64,000 nucleotides of DNA from an uncultured Bacteroidales bacterium (GCA_946403855.1 CAMJBH010000005.1:52010-116009), one strand, 5' to 3'; positions 41,570-49,148 are shown, counted from the first letter of the stretch. The notes: generated by a model from the letters alone, not told the origin. Program-made: numbers and translations.

Positions 41570-42082
41570 TCAGAAGGGGAGGTCATCTGTCGGCGGGTCG
41601 GTGAAGCCAGCGGGCGCGGCCTGCTGGGCCATCTGGGAAACGCTCTGCGGGGTGAACTGCGGCTGTGCCGGTGCGGCGGTAGGTTGGCCGTACTGCTGGC
41701 GCTGCTCGCTCATCTGGCGGGCGGTGTTTATCATTCCGGCGGCTTGGAGTTCCTGCCTGGAGCCACACAGCTGGAGGTTCTGGACCACGACCTCGGTAGT
41801 CCATTTCCGCTGTCCGTTCTGCTCGTATTCGCGTGTGCGCAGCTTGCCGATGATGCAGACCTGCGTACCCTTGTGGACGTAGTTTTCCGTGACGGTGGCG
41901 AAGGTGCCAAAGGCGACGATGCTGTGCCATTCGGTCGTTTCCTGACGCTGGCCCTGCTTGTCCTTGTAGTATTCGGTGGTGGCGAGGGAGAACATCGCCA
42001 CCTTGCTGTTGTTTTCGAGGTAGCGGACCGTCGGCTCCTTGCCGACGTTTCCGAGAAGCATTACCTGATTGATGCTTGCCAT
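41570..42082 (-). CDS. ssb: Single-stranded DNA-binding protein
   Basis: 170 residues. OB-fold start 'MASINQVMLLGNVGKEPTVR', 'TTEWHSIVAFGTFA', 'KGTQVCIIGKLRTREYE', then a Gln/Pro-rich linker and the classic acidic tip 'DDLPF' that recruits partner proteins. It coats ssDNA in phage replication and recombination, next to the initiator and the annealing protein genes. Confidence 0.93.
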   Translation of the reverse strand: MASINQVMLLGNVGKEPTVRYLENNSKVAMFSLATTEYYKDKQGQRQETTEWHSIVAFGTFATVTENYVHKGTQVCIIGKLRTREYEQNGQRKWTTEVVVQNLQLCGSRQELQAAGMINTARQMSEQRQQYGQPTAAPAQPQFTPQSVSQMAQQAAPAGFTDPPTDDLPF

Positions 42083-42096
42083 TGTTGCGGTGTGTT

Positions 42097-42369
42097 TTAA
42101 TCTGTTTCCTGTTCAGGGAAGAGGGTGGAGGACGGGGCCTGCGGCTCTTCCAAAAGTTCGTAGTAGGTATCGTTGAGCGTCTTGCCGGTCCTGATGCGGC
42201 CCAGATTTTCCAGTTCTCGGGCCGTTTCGGGCAGTCTGGCGCTGTTTTCGGGCTTCAGGCGTGGAATTACCCAGACGGACAGGCCGAACGTCGGGAAGCG
42301 GCGTTTTTCGGTCCTCTCGCGCCTGATGTCTTCAAGCGCCTGGAGCAGTTCTGTCTGTTGCGGTGTCAT
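42097..42369 (-). CDS. Hypothetical phage protein
   Basis: 90 residues, basic helical N-terminus ('LEDIRRERTEKRRFPTFGLS'). Overlaps the replication initiator gene by 4 nt and precedes ssb. Possibly a replication accessory (in lambda-like order, the position of the helicase loader), but no motif supports this. Confidence 0.5.
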   Translation of the reverse strand: MTPQQTELLQALEDIRRERTEKRRFPTFGLSVWVIPRLKPENSARLPETARELENLGRIRTGKTLNDTYYELLEEPQAPSSTLFPEQETD

Positions 42370-43358
42370 TTGAATGATGCGCGGGGCATTATCTTGTTGG
42401 AAAACTCTATCTTCAGCTTGGGGTTGATGGCGTTGCGGACGATGGCCGCGCCGGTTTCATCTTCCTTGAAGTAGGCGACCAGACCCTTGGGGTAGTGCAG
42501 TACCACGGTGTCGGAGCCTTGCAGGAACTCGATGCCGTTGCGGTCGTCGATGCAGAGCGGGGCGAGGTCCGGGCGCAGCTTCAGCAGGTCGTCGTAAATC
42601 TGCCGGAGGACGGAAATGTATTTGTCGCGGTCCTTGGGGCAGCGGTCGTCCTGTGCCCACATGCCAGCGAGCGCGAGCCGCTGGGCCGGGGTGTCGAAAA
42701 CTACGTCGCCGGAGCGCCAGCCCTTGCCCTGATTCTTCCTGATGAACTTCTCAACCTCTTTGGCCGGTCGCCAGATATTCGCCCAATAGAAGGAGGCGAG
42801 GAAGGCGGAACGCTCGCTCTGCTGCTGCTCTTCGGGCAGCGCCAGAAAGTCAACCTTCTCGCGTGCGTGCGCGGGGGCGTGCGGAATATTATTATTAAGA
42901 ACAGTTGTTGTTATTGTTGTAATACCTTCTTCCCTTTTAATACCTTCTTCCCCTTCTTTTGCTATTGTGCCTGTTGTTTGATTGTTGATTGATTGTTGTC
43001 CGTTTGTTGCTGGATTGTTATTTGATTGTTGGGCGCTCTCTTCCTTTGCTTGGTAACTCTCGAAATTACAGATAGTTATAATTGTGTATTTGTTTGTTGT
43101 TTGCCTGTTGATTATCTGCGAATTTTCAAGCCGTGCAAGGGCGGTGCGTAGATTCTGGGCTGTTAGATTGGTCTTTTCGGAAAGTTCAGCTACCGTGGTG
43201 GCGAGCTGGCCGCGCTCCAGGACAATGCCCCTCCACTTCCGCTGCTCGATGCTGGCAGACAGAAGCAGATAGACGAACAGCTGCACCATCTTGGAATCGG
43301 TGAACCATTCCCAGTCCAGAAACTTCCGGTAGAGCTTTATCCAACCGCCTACAGACAT
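42366..43358 (-). CDS. Phage replication initiator (O-protein/DnaD-like)
   Basis: 330 residues. N-terminal winged-helix part 'GWIKLYRKFLDWEWFTDSKM', 'LFVYLLLSASIEQRKWRGIV' and 'LSEKTNLTAQNLRTALARLE' is typical of Bacteroidales phage replication proteins. An Asn/Gln/Thr-rich linker ('QQSNNNPATNGQQSINNQTT') is encoded by an 11-bp repeat array, then a C-terminal domain follows. By analogy to lambda O it would bind these iterons and recruit the host helicase. Confidence 0.75.
   Translation of the reverse strand: MSVGGWIKLYRKFLDWEWFTDSKMVQLFVYLLLSASIEQRKWRGIVLERGQLATTVAELSEKTNLTAQNLRTALARLENSQIINRQTTNKYTIITICNFESYQAKEESAQQSNNNPATNGQQSINNQTTGTIAKEGEEGIKREEGITTITTTVLNNNIPHAPAHAREKVDFLALPEEQQQSERSAFLASFYWANIWRPAKEVEKFIRKNQGKGWRSGDVVFDTPAQRLALAGMWAQDDRCPKDRDKYISVLRQIYDDLLKLRPDLAPLCIDDRNGIEFLQGSDTVVLHYPKGLVAYFKEDETGAAIVRNAINPKLKIEFSNKIMPRASFK
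42968..43033 (+). repeat. Iteron array, candidate replication origin
   Basis: Six units with exact 11-bp periodicity, beginning at 42968, 42979, 42990, 43001, 43012 and 43023: TGCCTGTTG, TGATTGTTG, TGATTGTTG, CGTTTGTTG, GGATTGTTA, TGATTGTTG. Eleven is not a multiple of three, so coding constraint alone does not explain the phase. AT-rich DNA flanks it (43060-43110). It lies inside the initiator gene, as lambda ori lies in gene O. Confidence 0.6.
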
Positions 43359-43360
43359 GG

Positions 43361-43534
43361 CTACTTCTCTTCTTCCATTGGCTTTTTCTTCTCAAGCGCA
43401 TTGGCAAGCAACCGGGCGCGGCGGCGCAGGTTGTGCAGCTTGTAGCCCTCTTCGTGAGCCGGACGGCCCTCGCTGTAGAAGGCCGTGAGCATGGAAATGA
43501 GCTCGTCGCGGTGCCGGTTGCTTATCATGTACAT
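43361..43534 (-). CDS. Small helical phage protein (57 aa)
   Basis: From ATG 43534: 'MYMISNRHRDELISMLTAFY', then Arg/Leu-rich 'LHNLRRRARLLANALEKKKP'. The longer track frame (43663) enters the exonuclease gene. It sits between exonuclease and initiator. Unknown function. Confidence 0.6.
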   Translation of the reverse strand: MYMISNRHRDELISMLTAFYSEGRPAHEEGYKLHNLRRRARLLANALEKKKPMEEEK

Positions 43535-43539
43535 AGCGC

Positions 43540-44484
43540 CTACTTCTTCAGGAGGAAACGACGGTCGCCGGGGCCGGTCTTGGTGAACTCTTCTGCCATC
43601 TTCGGGTGCTTGGCGGCGAAGCCGTCGAGGTCGAAGAAAGTCTTGTCCTTGCTGGACTTCCACGTGGCGAGGGTCAGGCCCTTGTAGGTCAGGACCTCGG
43701 CATCACCCATGAAGAGCTTCAGCTTGTCGGCCAGCTCGCTGGAAGCGTCCTTGGCGGCTTTCTCTGCGGCCTTGGCCTCGACCAGCTGGGCGGCGACGGT
43801 CGAAATCTCTTCGGTGGCCTCGATGCTCTTGCCCTTCGCGGAGCGGGGTGCGCGAATCATCACGTCTTCCACGCTCATATTTTCAGGCACAGCGTCGCCG
43901 ATGATGTAGTCGGTCCAGAACTTATCGACCTCTTCGAGCATGAACTTGAAGAAATCGGAATCGAAATCGTAGTTGACAAAGCCGAAGTCGCGGCCCTGCG
44001 TGAGCCAGGCGAGCGCCCCGGTGTCCTTCTCTGCGGTTCCAAGCTGCCACTGGAGCTGACAATACCAGTGCTGCGGTATGCTGTCGGCATCGACGGGCAG
44101 CTGCGTTGTCTTGCATTCCAGTATGCCCTTGTTAGCCTCGTTGCGGGTCATGTTGGGCAACCAGAAGGTGCGGTCAGGCGACACACGCAGGTACTCGCGC
44201 AGGCTGTTCACGATAAGGAAGTCTTCGGCGCTGCGCTTGATGATTTCAACGCCCGTGGAATCGGCGTAGAAACGCGCCACGGCATCTTCGAGGTAGTGCC
44301 CGGCCTTCATATAGAAGTTCTCTTCCTTGGGCGGGTCTATGCCCTTCTTGCGCCTCCAGAGCTGGTAAGGGGTTTCCCAGGGGTTAGCCCCCAGGATGGT
44401 GCCGACTTCGGAAGAGCCTATGCCCCCCTTGCGGCCTTCGAGCCATTCTGCCCGGTCCTTGTAACGAATAATTTGTACACTCAT
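43540..44484 (-). CDS. YqaJ-type viral recombinase/exonuclease
   Basis: 314 residues. 'RKGGIGSSEVGTILGANPWE', 'AGHYLEDAVARFYADSTG' and 'KGILECKTTQ' are the YqaJ/lambda-exo nuclease motifs (G-x-x-L-E and E-C-K). It degrades one strand at DNA ends for annealing recombination. It works with the annealing protein encoded just upstream. C-terminal helical part ends in 'GPGDRRFLLKK'. Confidence 0.88.
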   Translation of the reverse strand: MSVQIIRYKDRAEWLEGRKGGIGSSEVGTILGANPWETPYQLWRRKKGIDPPKEENFYMKAGHYLEDAVARFYADSTGVEIIKRSAEDFLIVNSLREYLRVSPDRTFWLPNMTRNEANKGILECKTTQLPVDADSIPQHWYCQLQWQLGTAEKDTGALAWLTQGRDFGFVNYDFDSDFFKFMLEEVDKFWTDYIIGDAVPENMSVEDVMIRAPRSAKGKSIEATEEISTVAAQLVEAKAAEKAAKDASSELADKLKLFMGDAEVLTYKGLTLATWKSSKDKTFFDLDGFAAKHPKMAEEFTKTGPGDRRFLLKK

Positions 44485-44505
44485 CTTCTTGTTTGTTTGT
44501 GGGTT

Positions 44506-45450
44506 TTACTGCTGTTGATACACTTCGCCGGTCTCGGGGTCGATTTCGCCCGGTGCGGGCGGCAGGTCCTCTTCAGCTGCTGCGGGGGCCGTGGAAGTCT
44601 TCGCCCTGGCACCGGCGGCGCTGGCGGCGATGCGGTCCTTGGCCGCTGCATTCTTCTCGCGCACCTTCTGGGCGGCGGCAGCTTCGGCGGCGGGCTTCTT
44701 GAAGGTCTCTTCGATGGTGGTCTGGCCGTCCCGCAGGGCGTTCCAAAGACTTGCGAGGTTCACGACCATTTCAGCGGTGATGTCATCGACCGCCTGCACG
44801 CCCAGATGCTTGCAGAGCATTTCGGAATTGACACCAGCGAGCGCATAGGTCTTGAGCATCTTCGCCCGGCGGTTTTCGAGGTTGTTCTGCACGTCGCCGA
44901 TGGCCTTGGTCTTGATTTTCGCGTACAGGTTCTTGAAGATGGCCTGCGGAATCACGGCCAGAATGGCGTTGCGGCGTGCGATGGACGCGGCGGCGTTGCC
45001 GGTGACGACCTGCATGTCAGCCGAGAAGGTGAAGCCCTTCGAGGTGCAGATGGAGCGCTTGACTTCCACCACCTGGATGACGTTGCTTTCGAGGTCGTGG
45101 CACGCGCCCTGCGCGGTGATGAACTTGCCGTCGTTGCCGACGATGCGGGTGGCAATTCTGATGTTGCCCCAGCTGTTCGCAATGATTTCGGCAAGGCGAA
45201 TGGAAGGGCCCTCGATGATGGACTTCTGGCCCGTCTTCTTGTCTTCGCGCTCCAGACGGTAGAAGCAGCTCTCGGCGGTCTCGGAATCGACGAGGGCGAA
45301 GCTCTCTGCCTTGACGAGCGCAAAGTTAATCTGGTCGGGCGTGGAGTGCTTGGGGTAGCGCATGGCCGTCTGGACCTGAATGTCGATGTCGGACCGGTTC
45401 AGGGCTTCGAGGGCCTCGCTGCTGTTGATGATTTGAACTTCGGGTTCCAT
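44506..45450 (-). CDS. Single-strand annealing protein (RecT-like)
   Basis: 314 residues. Core 'EGPSIRLAEIIANSWGNIRI', 'ITAQGACHDLESNVIQVVEV' and 'NAAASIARRNAILAVIPQAI' resembles phage recombination proteins of the RecT/annealase type. Ala/Pro-rich C-terminal tail. Position next to the YqaJ exonuclease makes the SynExo-type pair. The exact annealing-protein subfamily is not certain. Confidence 0.65.
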   Translation of the reverse strand: MEPEVQIINSSEALEALNRSDIDIQVQTAMRYPKHSTPDQINFALVKAESFALVDSETAESCFYRLEREDKKTGQKSIIEGPSIRLAEIIANSWGNIRIATRIVGNDGKFITAQGACHDLESNVIQVVEVKRSICTSKGFTFSADMQVVTGNAAASIARRNAILAVIPQAIFKNLYAKIKTKAIGDVQNNLENRRAKMLKTYALAGVNSEMLCKHLGVQAVDDITAEMVVNLASLWNALRDGQTTIEETFKKPAAEAAAAQKVREKNAAAKDRIAASAAGARAKTSTAPAAAEEDLPPAPGEIDPETGEVYQQQ

Positions 45451-45462
45451 ATTGAAAAAGTG

Positions 45463-45681
45463 TTAAGAATTGTTTCTGTTGTAGAAGATTTTGCGGATGG
45501 TATGGCCGTCCAGGACGCGCTGCGGGCGCTTTCTGCCCTCTGTGCGCACGTCAAAGGTGAACATGCCCGCCGCCTCATAGTTGTAGAGGGTCTGGCGGCA
45601 GATACCCAGAATCTTGCAAATCTCTGTCACGGGGTAGATGCCCCAGAGGTCGAAGTCTGCGGGCAGGGAAGAGACCATCAT
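45463..45681 (-). CDS. Helix-turn-helix DNA-binding protein
   Basis: 72 residues with 'YPVTEICKILGICRQTLYNY', a MerR/excisionase-like winged HTH, and basic 'RTEGRKRPQRVLDGHTIRKI'. It overlaps the upstream gene by 4 nt. Could be a regulator or excisionase; the short size favours the latter, but no integrase is in view. Confidence 0.65.
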   Translation of the reverse strand: MMVSSLPADFDLWGIYPVTEICKILGICRQTLYNYEAAGMFTFDVRTEGRKRPQRVLDGHTIRKIFYNRNNS

Positions 45682-45926
45682 AGCGCCTGCCCTCCACCTA
45701 CGATGATGAGGGGCTTGCGCCCGTTGGTCTTGTAGATGCCCCTCTTGATGAGGATGCCCTTCACGCCCACCTCGGTCAAGCCGTTGGACGTGGCGATGGT
45801 GGCGATGAGCCGGTGAGGGGCCACGTCCGGGTGCTGCCGGTAAGCGTCAAGGAACTCTGCACAGATGCGGTCCTGCCGCTCGTCGGTCGCCCGCTGTGCC
45901 GGGGTTCTCAAATCAATGTTGCTCAT
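45678..45926 (-). CDS. Small HTH-like phage protein
   Basis: 82 residues from ATG 45926 (MSNIDLRTPAQRATDERQDR). Contains 'HRLIATIATSNGLTEVGVKG', an HTH-like stretch also seen in small Bacteroidales element proteins. Coupled to the HTH gene downstream. Function unknown. Confidence 0.55.
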   Translation of the reverse strand: MSNIDLRTPAQRATDERQDRICAEFLDAYRQHPDVAPHRLIATIATSNGLTEVGVKGILIKRGIYKTNGRKPLIIVGGGQAL

Positions 45927-46016
45927 ATAGTGATGCGTTTTAAGGTTCGTAAAAAGGGGCCGCAAAACTTGCCTGAAAAGACGGCCCCGGTAGGGTTTTG
46001 AAGAAGATGGCGGCGA

Positions 46017-46193
46017 CTAACCGCAGGCAGTTTCAAGTCTCTCTTCGCGCTCTCTCTCGGCCCGCTCTTCGCAAGCGTCCAGATAGGCGTTATAGTCGGC
46101 TTCTTCGTCGTAGTCGTCATCGAAGGCCGGGTCCTGGGGATGGATGCCAAAATTCTTACTTCGCCAAGGTTTCATGGGTTGGTACGGTTTCAT
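46017..46193 (-). CDS. Small acidic phage protein (58 aa)
   Basis: From ATG 46193: 'MKPYQPMKPWRSKNFGIHPQ', then a strongly acidic region ('DPAFDDDYDEEADYNAYLDA') and a Glu/Arg tail. Overlaps the neighbouring gene by 38 nt in another frame (a second ATG at 46175 would shorten this). Acidic mimicry of DNA is conceivable but unsupported. Confidence 0.45.
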   Translation of the reverse strand: MKPYQPMKPWRSKNFGIHPQDPAFDDDYDEEADYNAYLDACEERAEREREERLETACG

Positions 46194-46311
46194 TGGGTTT
46201 TGCCGGGCTGTACATCGGCGGCGTGCTGCCGCCGGTGTACCTTGCCCGCATTTCTTCGCGCATACGCAAGTAGTCGCGCTTGAGCTCTTCAAATGCTTCT
46301 TTACTCATCAT
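46156..46311 (-). CDS. Small charged phage protein (51 aa)
   Basis: From ATG 46311: 'MMSKEAFEELKRDYLRMREE' and a Pro-rich C-terminus ('GGSTPPMYSPAKPNETVPTH'). Overlaps the membrane-protein gene by 11 nt. Unknown function. Confidence 0.45.
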   Translation of the reverse strand: MMSKEAFEELKRDYLRMREEMRARYTGGSTPPMYSPAKPNETVPTHETLAK

Positions 46312-46492
46312 TGCCTGAACGCATTGCGAGCCACATAATGCAGCATATTGCAGCCGTGAACAGATGCCAGTAGGCACCTTTGATGATTACGCCGGCCAGA
46401 CTGCCGCACATGAGAACGAACCAGAAGCCGGCAAGGCCCTTGTTCAATTTCTGGTCGAAGTTTTCGACCGGGTTTGCATTTGTTTTTTTCAT
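46301..46492 (-). CDS. Small two-pass membrane protein
   Basis: 63 residues. Hydrophobic segments 'GFWFVLMCGSLAGVIIKGAY' and 'WHLFTAAICCIMWLAM' follow a soluble N-terminus. Early-region location. Function unknown. Confidence 0.55.
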   Translation of the reverse strand: MKKTNANPVENFDQKLNKGLAGFWFVLMCGSLAGVIIKGAYWHLFTAAICCIMWLAMRSGNDE

Positions 46493-46496
46493 GGGG

Positions 46497-46820
46497 CTAT
46501 CGGTTTAAGACGTTAGCGAGTTTGAAGCATCTGAAATCTTGCACCTCTGTGTCAAAATAGACCTGCACGGTGGGGTTTTTCAGCCGCCGGTCGTTGCCGT
46601 CGGGCTTCACCGGCATAAGGTCAGGGTTGAGGGTCCCGTAGGCTTCGCGCAAGCTGCCATCGACTTTCTGATAGTAGAACTTGACGATACCTTTGAACAG
46701 CTTCACTTTGAGCTTGAAAACCTGCCAGGCTTGTTTCAGGGCCTCTGCGAGGGTGAACCCGTTGCGCTTGACAAACTGCCAGGCGAGGGTCATAATGGTG
46801 CGTAAATCGGTCTTTTTCAT
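46497..46820 (-). CDS. WYL_2/DUF2693-like SH3-fold protein
   Basis: 107 residues. 'VKFYYQKVDGSLREAYGTLN' and 'VQVYFDTEVQDFRCFKLANV' match the SH3-like barrel family called WYL_2 or DUF2693, frequent in Bacteroidales mobile elements. The N-terminal half is a helix with 'LKQAWQVFKLKVKLFKG'. Probably nucleic-acid binding; role unknown. Confidence 0.65.
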   Translation of the reverse strand: MKKTDLRTIMTLAWQFVKRNGFTLAEALKQAWQVFKLKVKLFKGIVKFYYQKVDGSLREAYGTLNPDLMPVKPDGNDRRLKNPTVQVYFDTEVQDFRCFKLANVLNR

Positions 46821-46838
46821 CTTCTTATTATTTAGGGG

Positions 46839-47072
46839 TTAGTCTTCTATCGTTTCGAGCTCTTTTTGCAGCTTTTCAAGGGCGCAAAAGACTTTGTACG
46901 CATTGCGCTGTATCTTCTTGCCTGTTTCGCTGTTGTAGGCTTCTTTTACCTCTTGAAGGGTAGAGAATGAAAGAGCGTGAAAACCTTTGCTGTTTTCGTG
47001 AGCGATACGCAGGTGTTCGAGCATCTTGCTGTAATCGCTTTTGACTGCATCTAAATAGGTGTTGTGTGCCAT
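46839..47072 (-). CDS. Hypothetical protein, first gene of leftward early operon
   Basis: 77 residues, helical ('YSKMLEHLRIAHENSKGFHA'). It is the first gene leftward of the CI-like control region, the place of an early regulator (Cro or antirepressor), though no HTH is obvious. Confidence 0.55.
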   Translation of the reverse strand: MAHNTYLDAVKSDYSKMLEHLRIAHENSKGFHALSFSTLQEVKEAYNSETGKKIQRNAYKVFCALEKLQKELETIED

Positions 47073-47134
47073 CTTCTTAATTTTTTATTGTCGCTGTTTT
47101 TAACTATCTTTGAAGCGAGTTTCAAAACCTGTTG

Positions 47135-47166
47135 CAAAAGTAAACAAAAGTTTTCAAACGTGCAAA
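47135..47166 (-). promoter_or_regulatory. Leftward early promoter with operator-like repeats
   Basis: Minus strand: TTTG, 20 nt, TACTTTTG (Bacteroidetes consensus). Overlaps ACGTGCAAA (47158-47166), and TGCAAAC (47161-47167) forms an inverted repeat with GTTTGCA (47181-47187). A rightward TATCTTTG box lies at 47105-47112. Likely the repressor-controlled lytic/lysogenic switch. Confidence 0.6.
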
Positions 47167-47204
47167 CATTTTTTGAAAAAGTTTGCAGAAAGTTTTTTAC
47201 AATT

Positions 47205-47624
47205 ATGTATGTAAATGTAAGTCAGCGATTTATCGAGGCTGTTAATTTCTTGATTGATAGCAGGCATCTGCGCAATCAAGCGGAATTGACTGCACAGCTG
47301 GGCCTCTCAAAGGGCTATGTCTCGCAAATTGTGACGGGGAAAAGGGAACCGAGTGAGCAGATAGTTCGCAAATTTGCAAACCAATATCCTGAAATTAACA
47401 TCGCCTGGCTCTTGACCGGCGAAGGGGAAATGCTAACTGAAAAAACCAAAAATCAGACGGTCATTGAAAACAACCACGGAACTGCCATCAATGGGGACGG
47501 CGCTGTAATCCATCCAAAGGAAGAGAGCCCAGATATCGTGAAAAGGATGCAGGACCAGATAGATGAACTGCTGTCCCAGAACAGAACGCTGCTTAATATA
47601 GTTGACAGATTAACCTCCAAATAG
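47205..47624 (+). CDS. CI-like phage repressor (XRE family)
   Basis: 139 residues from ATG 47205; the track start at 47064 is upstream of the promoters. HTH 'NQAELTAQLGLSKGYVSQIV' with 'TGKREPSEQIVRKFANQYPE' is a Cro/C1-type domain. 'INIAWLLTGEGEMLT' is the usual end of that domain in Bacteroidales repressors. A C-terminal coiled segment ('VKRMQDQIDELLSQNRTLLN') would give dimers. No S24 protease domain, so control by RecA-type cleavage is unlikely. The next gene begins 1 nt later. Confidence 0.85.
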   Translation: MYVNVSQRFIEAVNFLIDSRHLRNQAELTAQLGLSKGYVSQIVTGKREPSEQIVRKFANQYPEINIAWLLTGEGEMLTEKTKNQTVIENNHGTAINGDGAVIHPKEESPDIVKRMQDQIDELLSQNRTLLNIVDRLTSK

Positions 47625-47625
47625 A

Positions 47626-48129
47626 ATGAAGAAAGTATTATTATTCGCTCTCGCGGCGATTCTCTCCTTATCCGCCAGCGCCCAATTCGTGCGCCACACC
47701 CAGGATTGCGGAGACATCAAGGCGAATGATGGCGTTACTTGCAGCTTTGGAATTATTGAGGACACAGATATTCTTGATGGAACCAAAACAGGATTTGTAA
47801 GATTCATCAGCACCTCGACGCGCTCCGCCGGCGGCGGGACCATACAATACGAGGACCTCGGGGCACTTATCCAGACATTGCGCTACGCGAAGGAAAACCC
47901 GCCAAAAAGAGGTGACGATGAAACGACAAGGATTTTCTTCCGAACTGATGAATTGCAGGTAGTCTGCGAATATGCTTATGGAAGCCATCCTGAAAATTAT
48001 GTAGAGATGTCCGAAATTGCGCCTACGGCCGGAATAGCCACGCAAATACCGTGGTCTCGCCTCGATGAGTTAATTTCCATGCTGGAGAAATGCAAGGGCA
48101 TTCTGGACGTTCACTGCGCTGGAAACTGA
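47626..48129 (+). CDS. Secreted protein co-transcribed with the repressor
   Basis: 167 residues. Signal peptide 'MKKVLLFALAAILSLSASAQ' with a probable type I cleavage after Ala-Gln region. The mature part of about 147 residues is not recognised; it has Cys residues ('HTQDCGDIKANDGVTCSF') suited to a disulfide. Being 1 nt behind the repressor gene, it should be expressed in the lysogen. Envelope location suggests superinfection exclusion or host-surface change, by inference. Confidence 0.65.
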   Translation: MKKVLLFALAAILSLSASAQFVRHTQDCGDIKANDGVTCSFGIIEDTDILDGTKTGFVRFISTSTRSAGGGTIQYEDLGALIQTLRYAKENPPKRGDDETTRIFFRTDELQVVCEYAYGSHPENYVEMSEIAPTAGIATQIPWSRLDELISMLEKCKGILDVHCAGN

Positions 48130-48146
48130 CATGAAAAGAGGCCCAC

Positions 48147-48165
48147 ACGTGCAAAAGACGTGCAA
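48147..48165 (+). repeat. Direct repeat ACGTGCAA near the prophage right end
   Basis: Two copies of ACGTGCAA, 11 bp apart (48147-48154, 48158-48165), between flanking GAGGC/GCCTC arms (48138-48142, 48166-48170). The same motif is found at 29666 and 47158 in both promoter regions. Could be an operator, an integrase arm site or part of a terminator. Confidence 0.45.
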
Positions 48166-48223
48166 GCCTCCGTAAAAATATACAAGTTTAACCGATGATA
48201 ATCCTCTGATTCCGAATTGGTTC

Positions 48224-48297
48224 GGTCCGGTAGCTCAGTTGGATAGAGCAACAGCCTTCTAAGCTGTGGGTCTTGGGTTCGAGTCCCAACGGAATCA
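48224..48297 (+). tRNA. tRNA-Arg(TCT) with mismatched acceptor stem, candidate attR
   Basis: D stem GCTC/GAGC, anticodon stem ACAGC/GCTGT with loop CTTCTAA (anticodon TCT), variable GGGTC, T stem TTGGG/CCCAA and 3' strand CGGAATC then A. The 5' acceptor strand directly before position 8 is GGTCCGG, which pairs with CGGAATC at only four Watson-Crick positions plus one wobble. The exact complement GATTCCG occurs 16 nt further upstream (48208-48214). tRNA-Arg(TCT) genes are common phage attachment sites, and prophage genes end just left of it. Confidence 0.7.
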
Positions 48298-48337
48298 CGC
48301 TTCCAAGCCACCCGCAATGGTGGCTTTTTGTAGTACT

Positions 48338-48973
48338 ATGGCAGACAATTATCTGGAAAAACGCGAGGAGGCTCTCCGTACGGCGGGGCGCACAGTACTT
48401 CGCCGCAACACACCTTCTCTTGATACCCTGCTGCTGAGAAACCGCAGCCACAGAGGTTTCGACAAAACCTACGTCGTGGCCATGCGGCAACTGGAGGCCA
48501 TTGTGTCCGTCAACAACAAGATTCCGTCTGGCCGCAACGCACAAGAGCTGCGCTTCAAGCTTCTCGACGCCCGCACAGGCGGCGCAGACTTCTGCCGCTT
48601 CCTGCATTTGGGAGGCTTCCTGCCTGAGCTGCATCTGCCATCGCCTGGCACTGAGCCGCAAGCTTTCATTATAGTGTGCAGCACCGTGCCTGAGTCGCCA
48701 ACCATCGACATCGACCTGGGGATTTCCCTGCAGAGCATGGCGCTCAAAGCCGTGGAAATAGGGCTTAACGCACTGATAGTCCGTGCATTCGACCACGCTC
48801 AAGTACAGCAGGCACTGGGCCTGAGTCTGGAACCTCTGGCCGTGCTGGCTATCGGAAAGGGCACAGACAAAATCGAACTCGTGGATGTTACGGAAGGTTC
48901 CGATCTGAAATACTACCGCCAGGACGGAGTTCACTTCGTCCCCAAAATCCGCATCGAGGATCTGCTGCTGTAA
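48338..48973 (+). CDS. Nitroreductase-like protein
   Basis: 211 residues from ATG 48338. 'LLLRNRSHRGFDKTYVVAMR' at the N-terminus recalls the 'RRSxR' start of the nitroreductase fold, and 'DIDLGISLQSMALKAVEIGL' with 'VLAIGKGTDKIELVDV' fits the FMN-binding core. It begins about 40 nt after the tRNA and is the first host gene. The substrate is unknown. Confidence 0.65.
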   Translation: MADNYLEKREEALRTAGRTVLRRNTPSLDTLLLRNRSHRGFDKTYVVAMRQLEAIVSVNNKIPSGRNAQELRFKLLDARTGGADFCRFLHLGGFLPELHLPSPGTEPQAFIIVCSTVPESPTIDIDLGISLQSMALKAVEIGLNALIVRAFDHAQVQQALGLSLEPLAVLAIGKGTDKIELVDVTEGSDLKYYRQDGVHFVPKIRIEDLLL

Positions 48974-49148
48974 AGCTCCGGCCGCTGAGCCGCTGTCTCA
49001 TGGTAAGAAATTGTAAATAAAACCGTTACAAATAAAAACGATAAAAGGCCTCTCTGCTCCGCTTCGCTAAGATTTTGAAGGGTGCAAAGGTAGTTAAAGA
49101 TTTTTGTATATTTGTATCGTAATTGGTTACAAACCTAATCCAATATTT

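Noticed and set aside
43606-45735. 709-codon plus-strand ORF opposite the exonuclease and annealing-protein genes
   Set aside because: It spans two real genes on the other strand and has no recognisable family; antisense shadow.
1-48200. Mu-like transposable phage, as for some DGR-bearing Bacteroides phages
   Set aside because: No transposase or Mu-type head genes were seen; terminase, SPP1-type portal and siphophage tail order point to another lineage.
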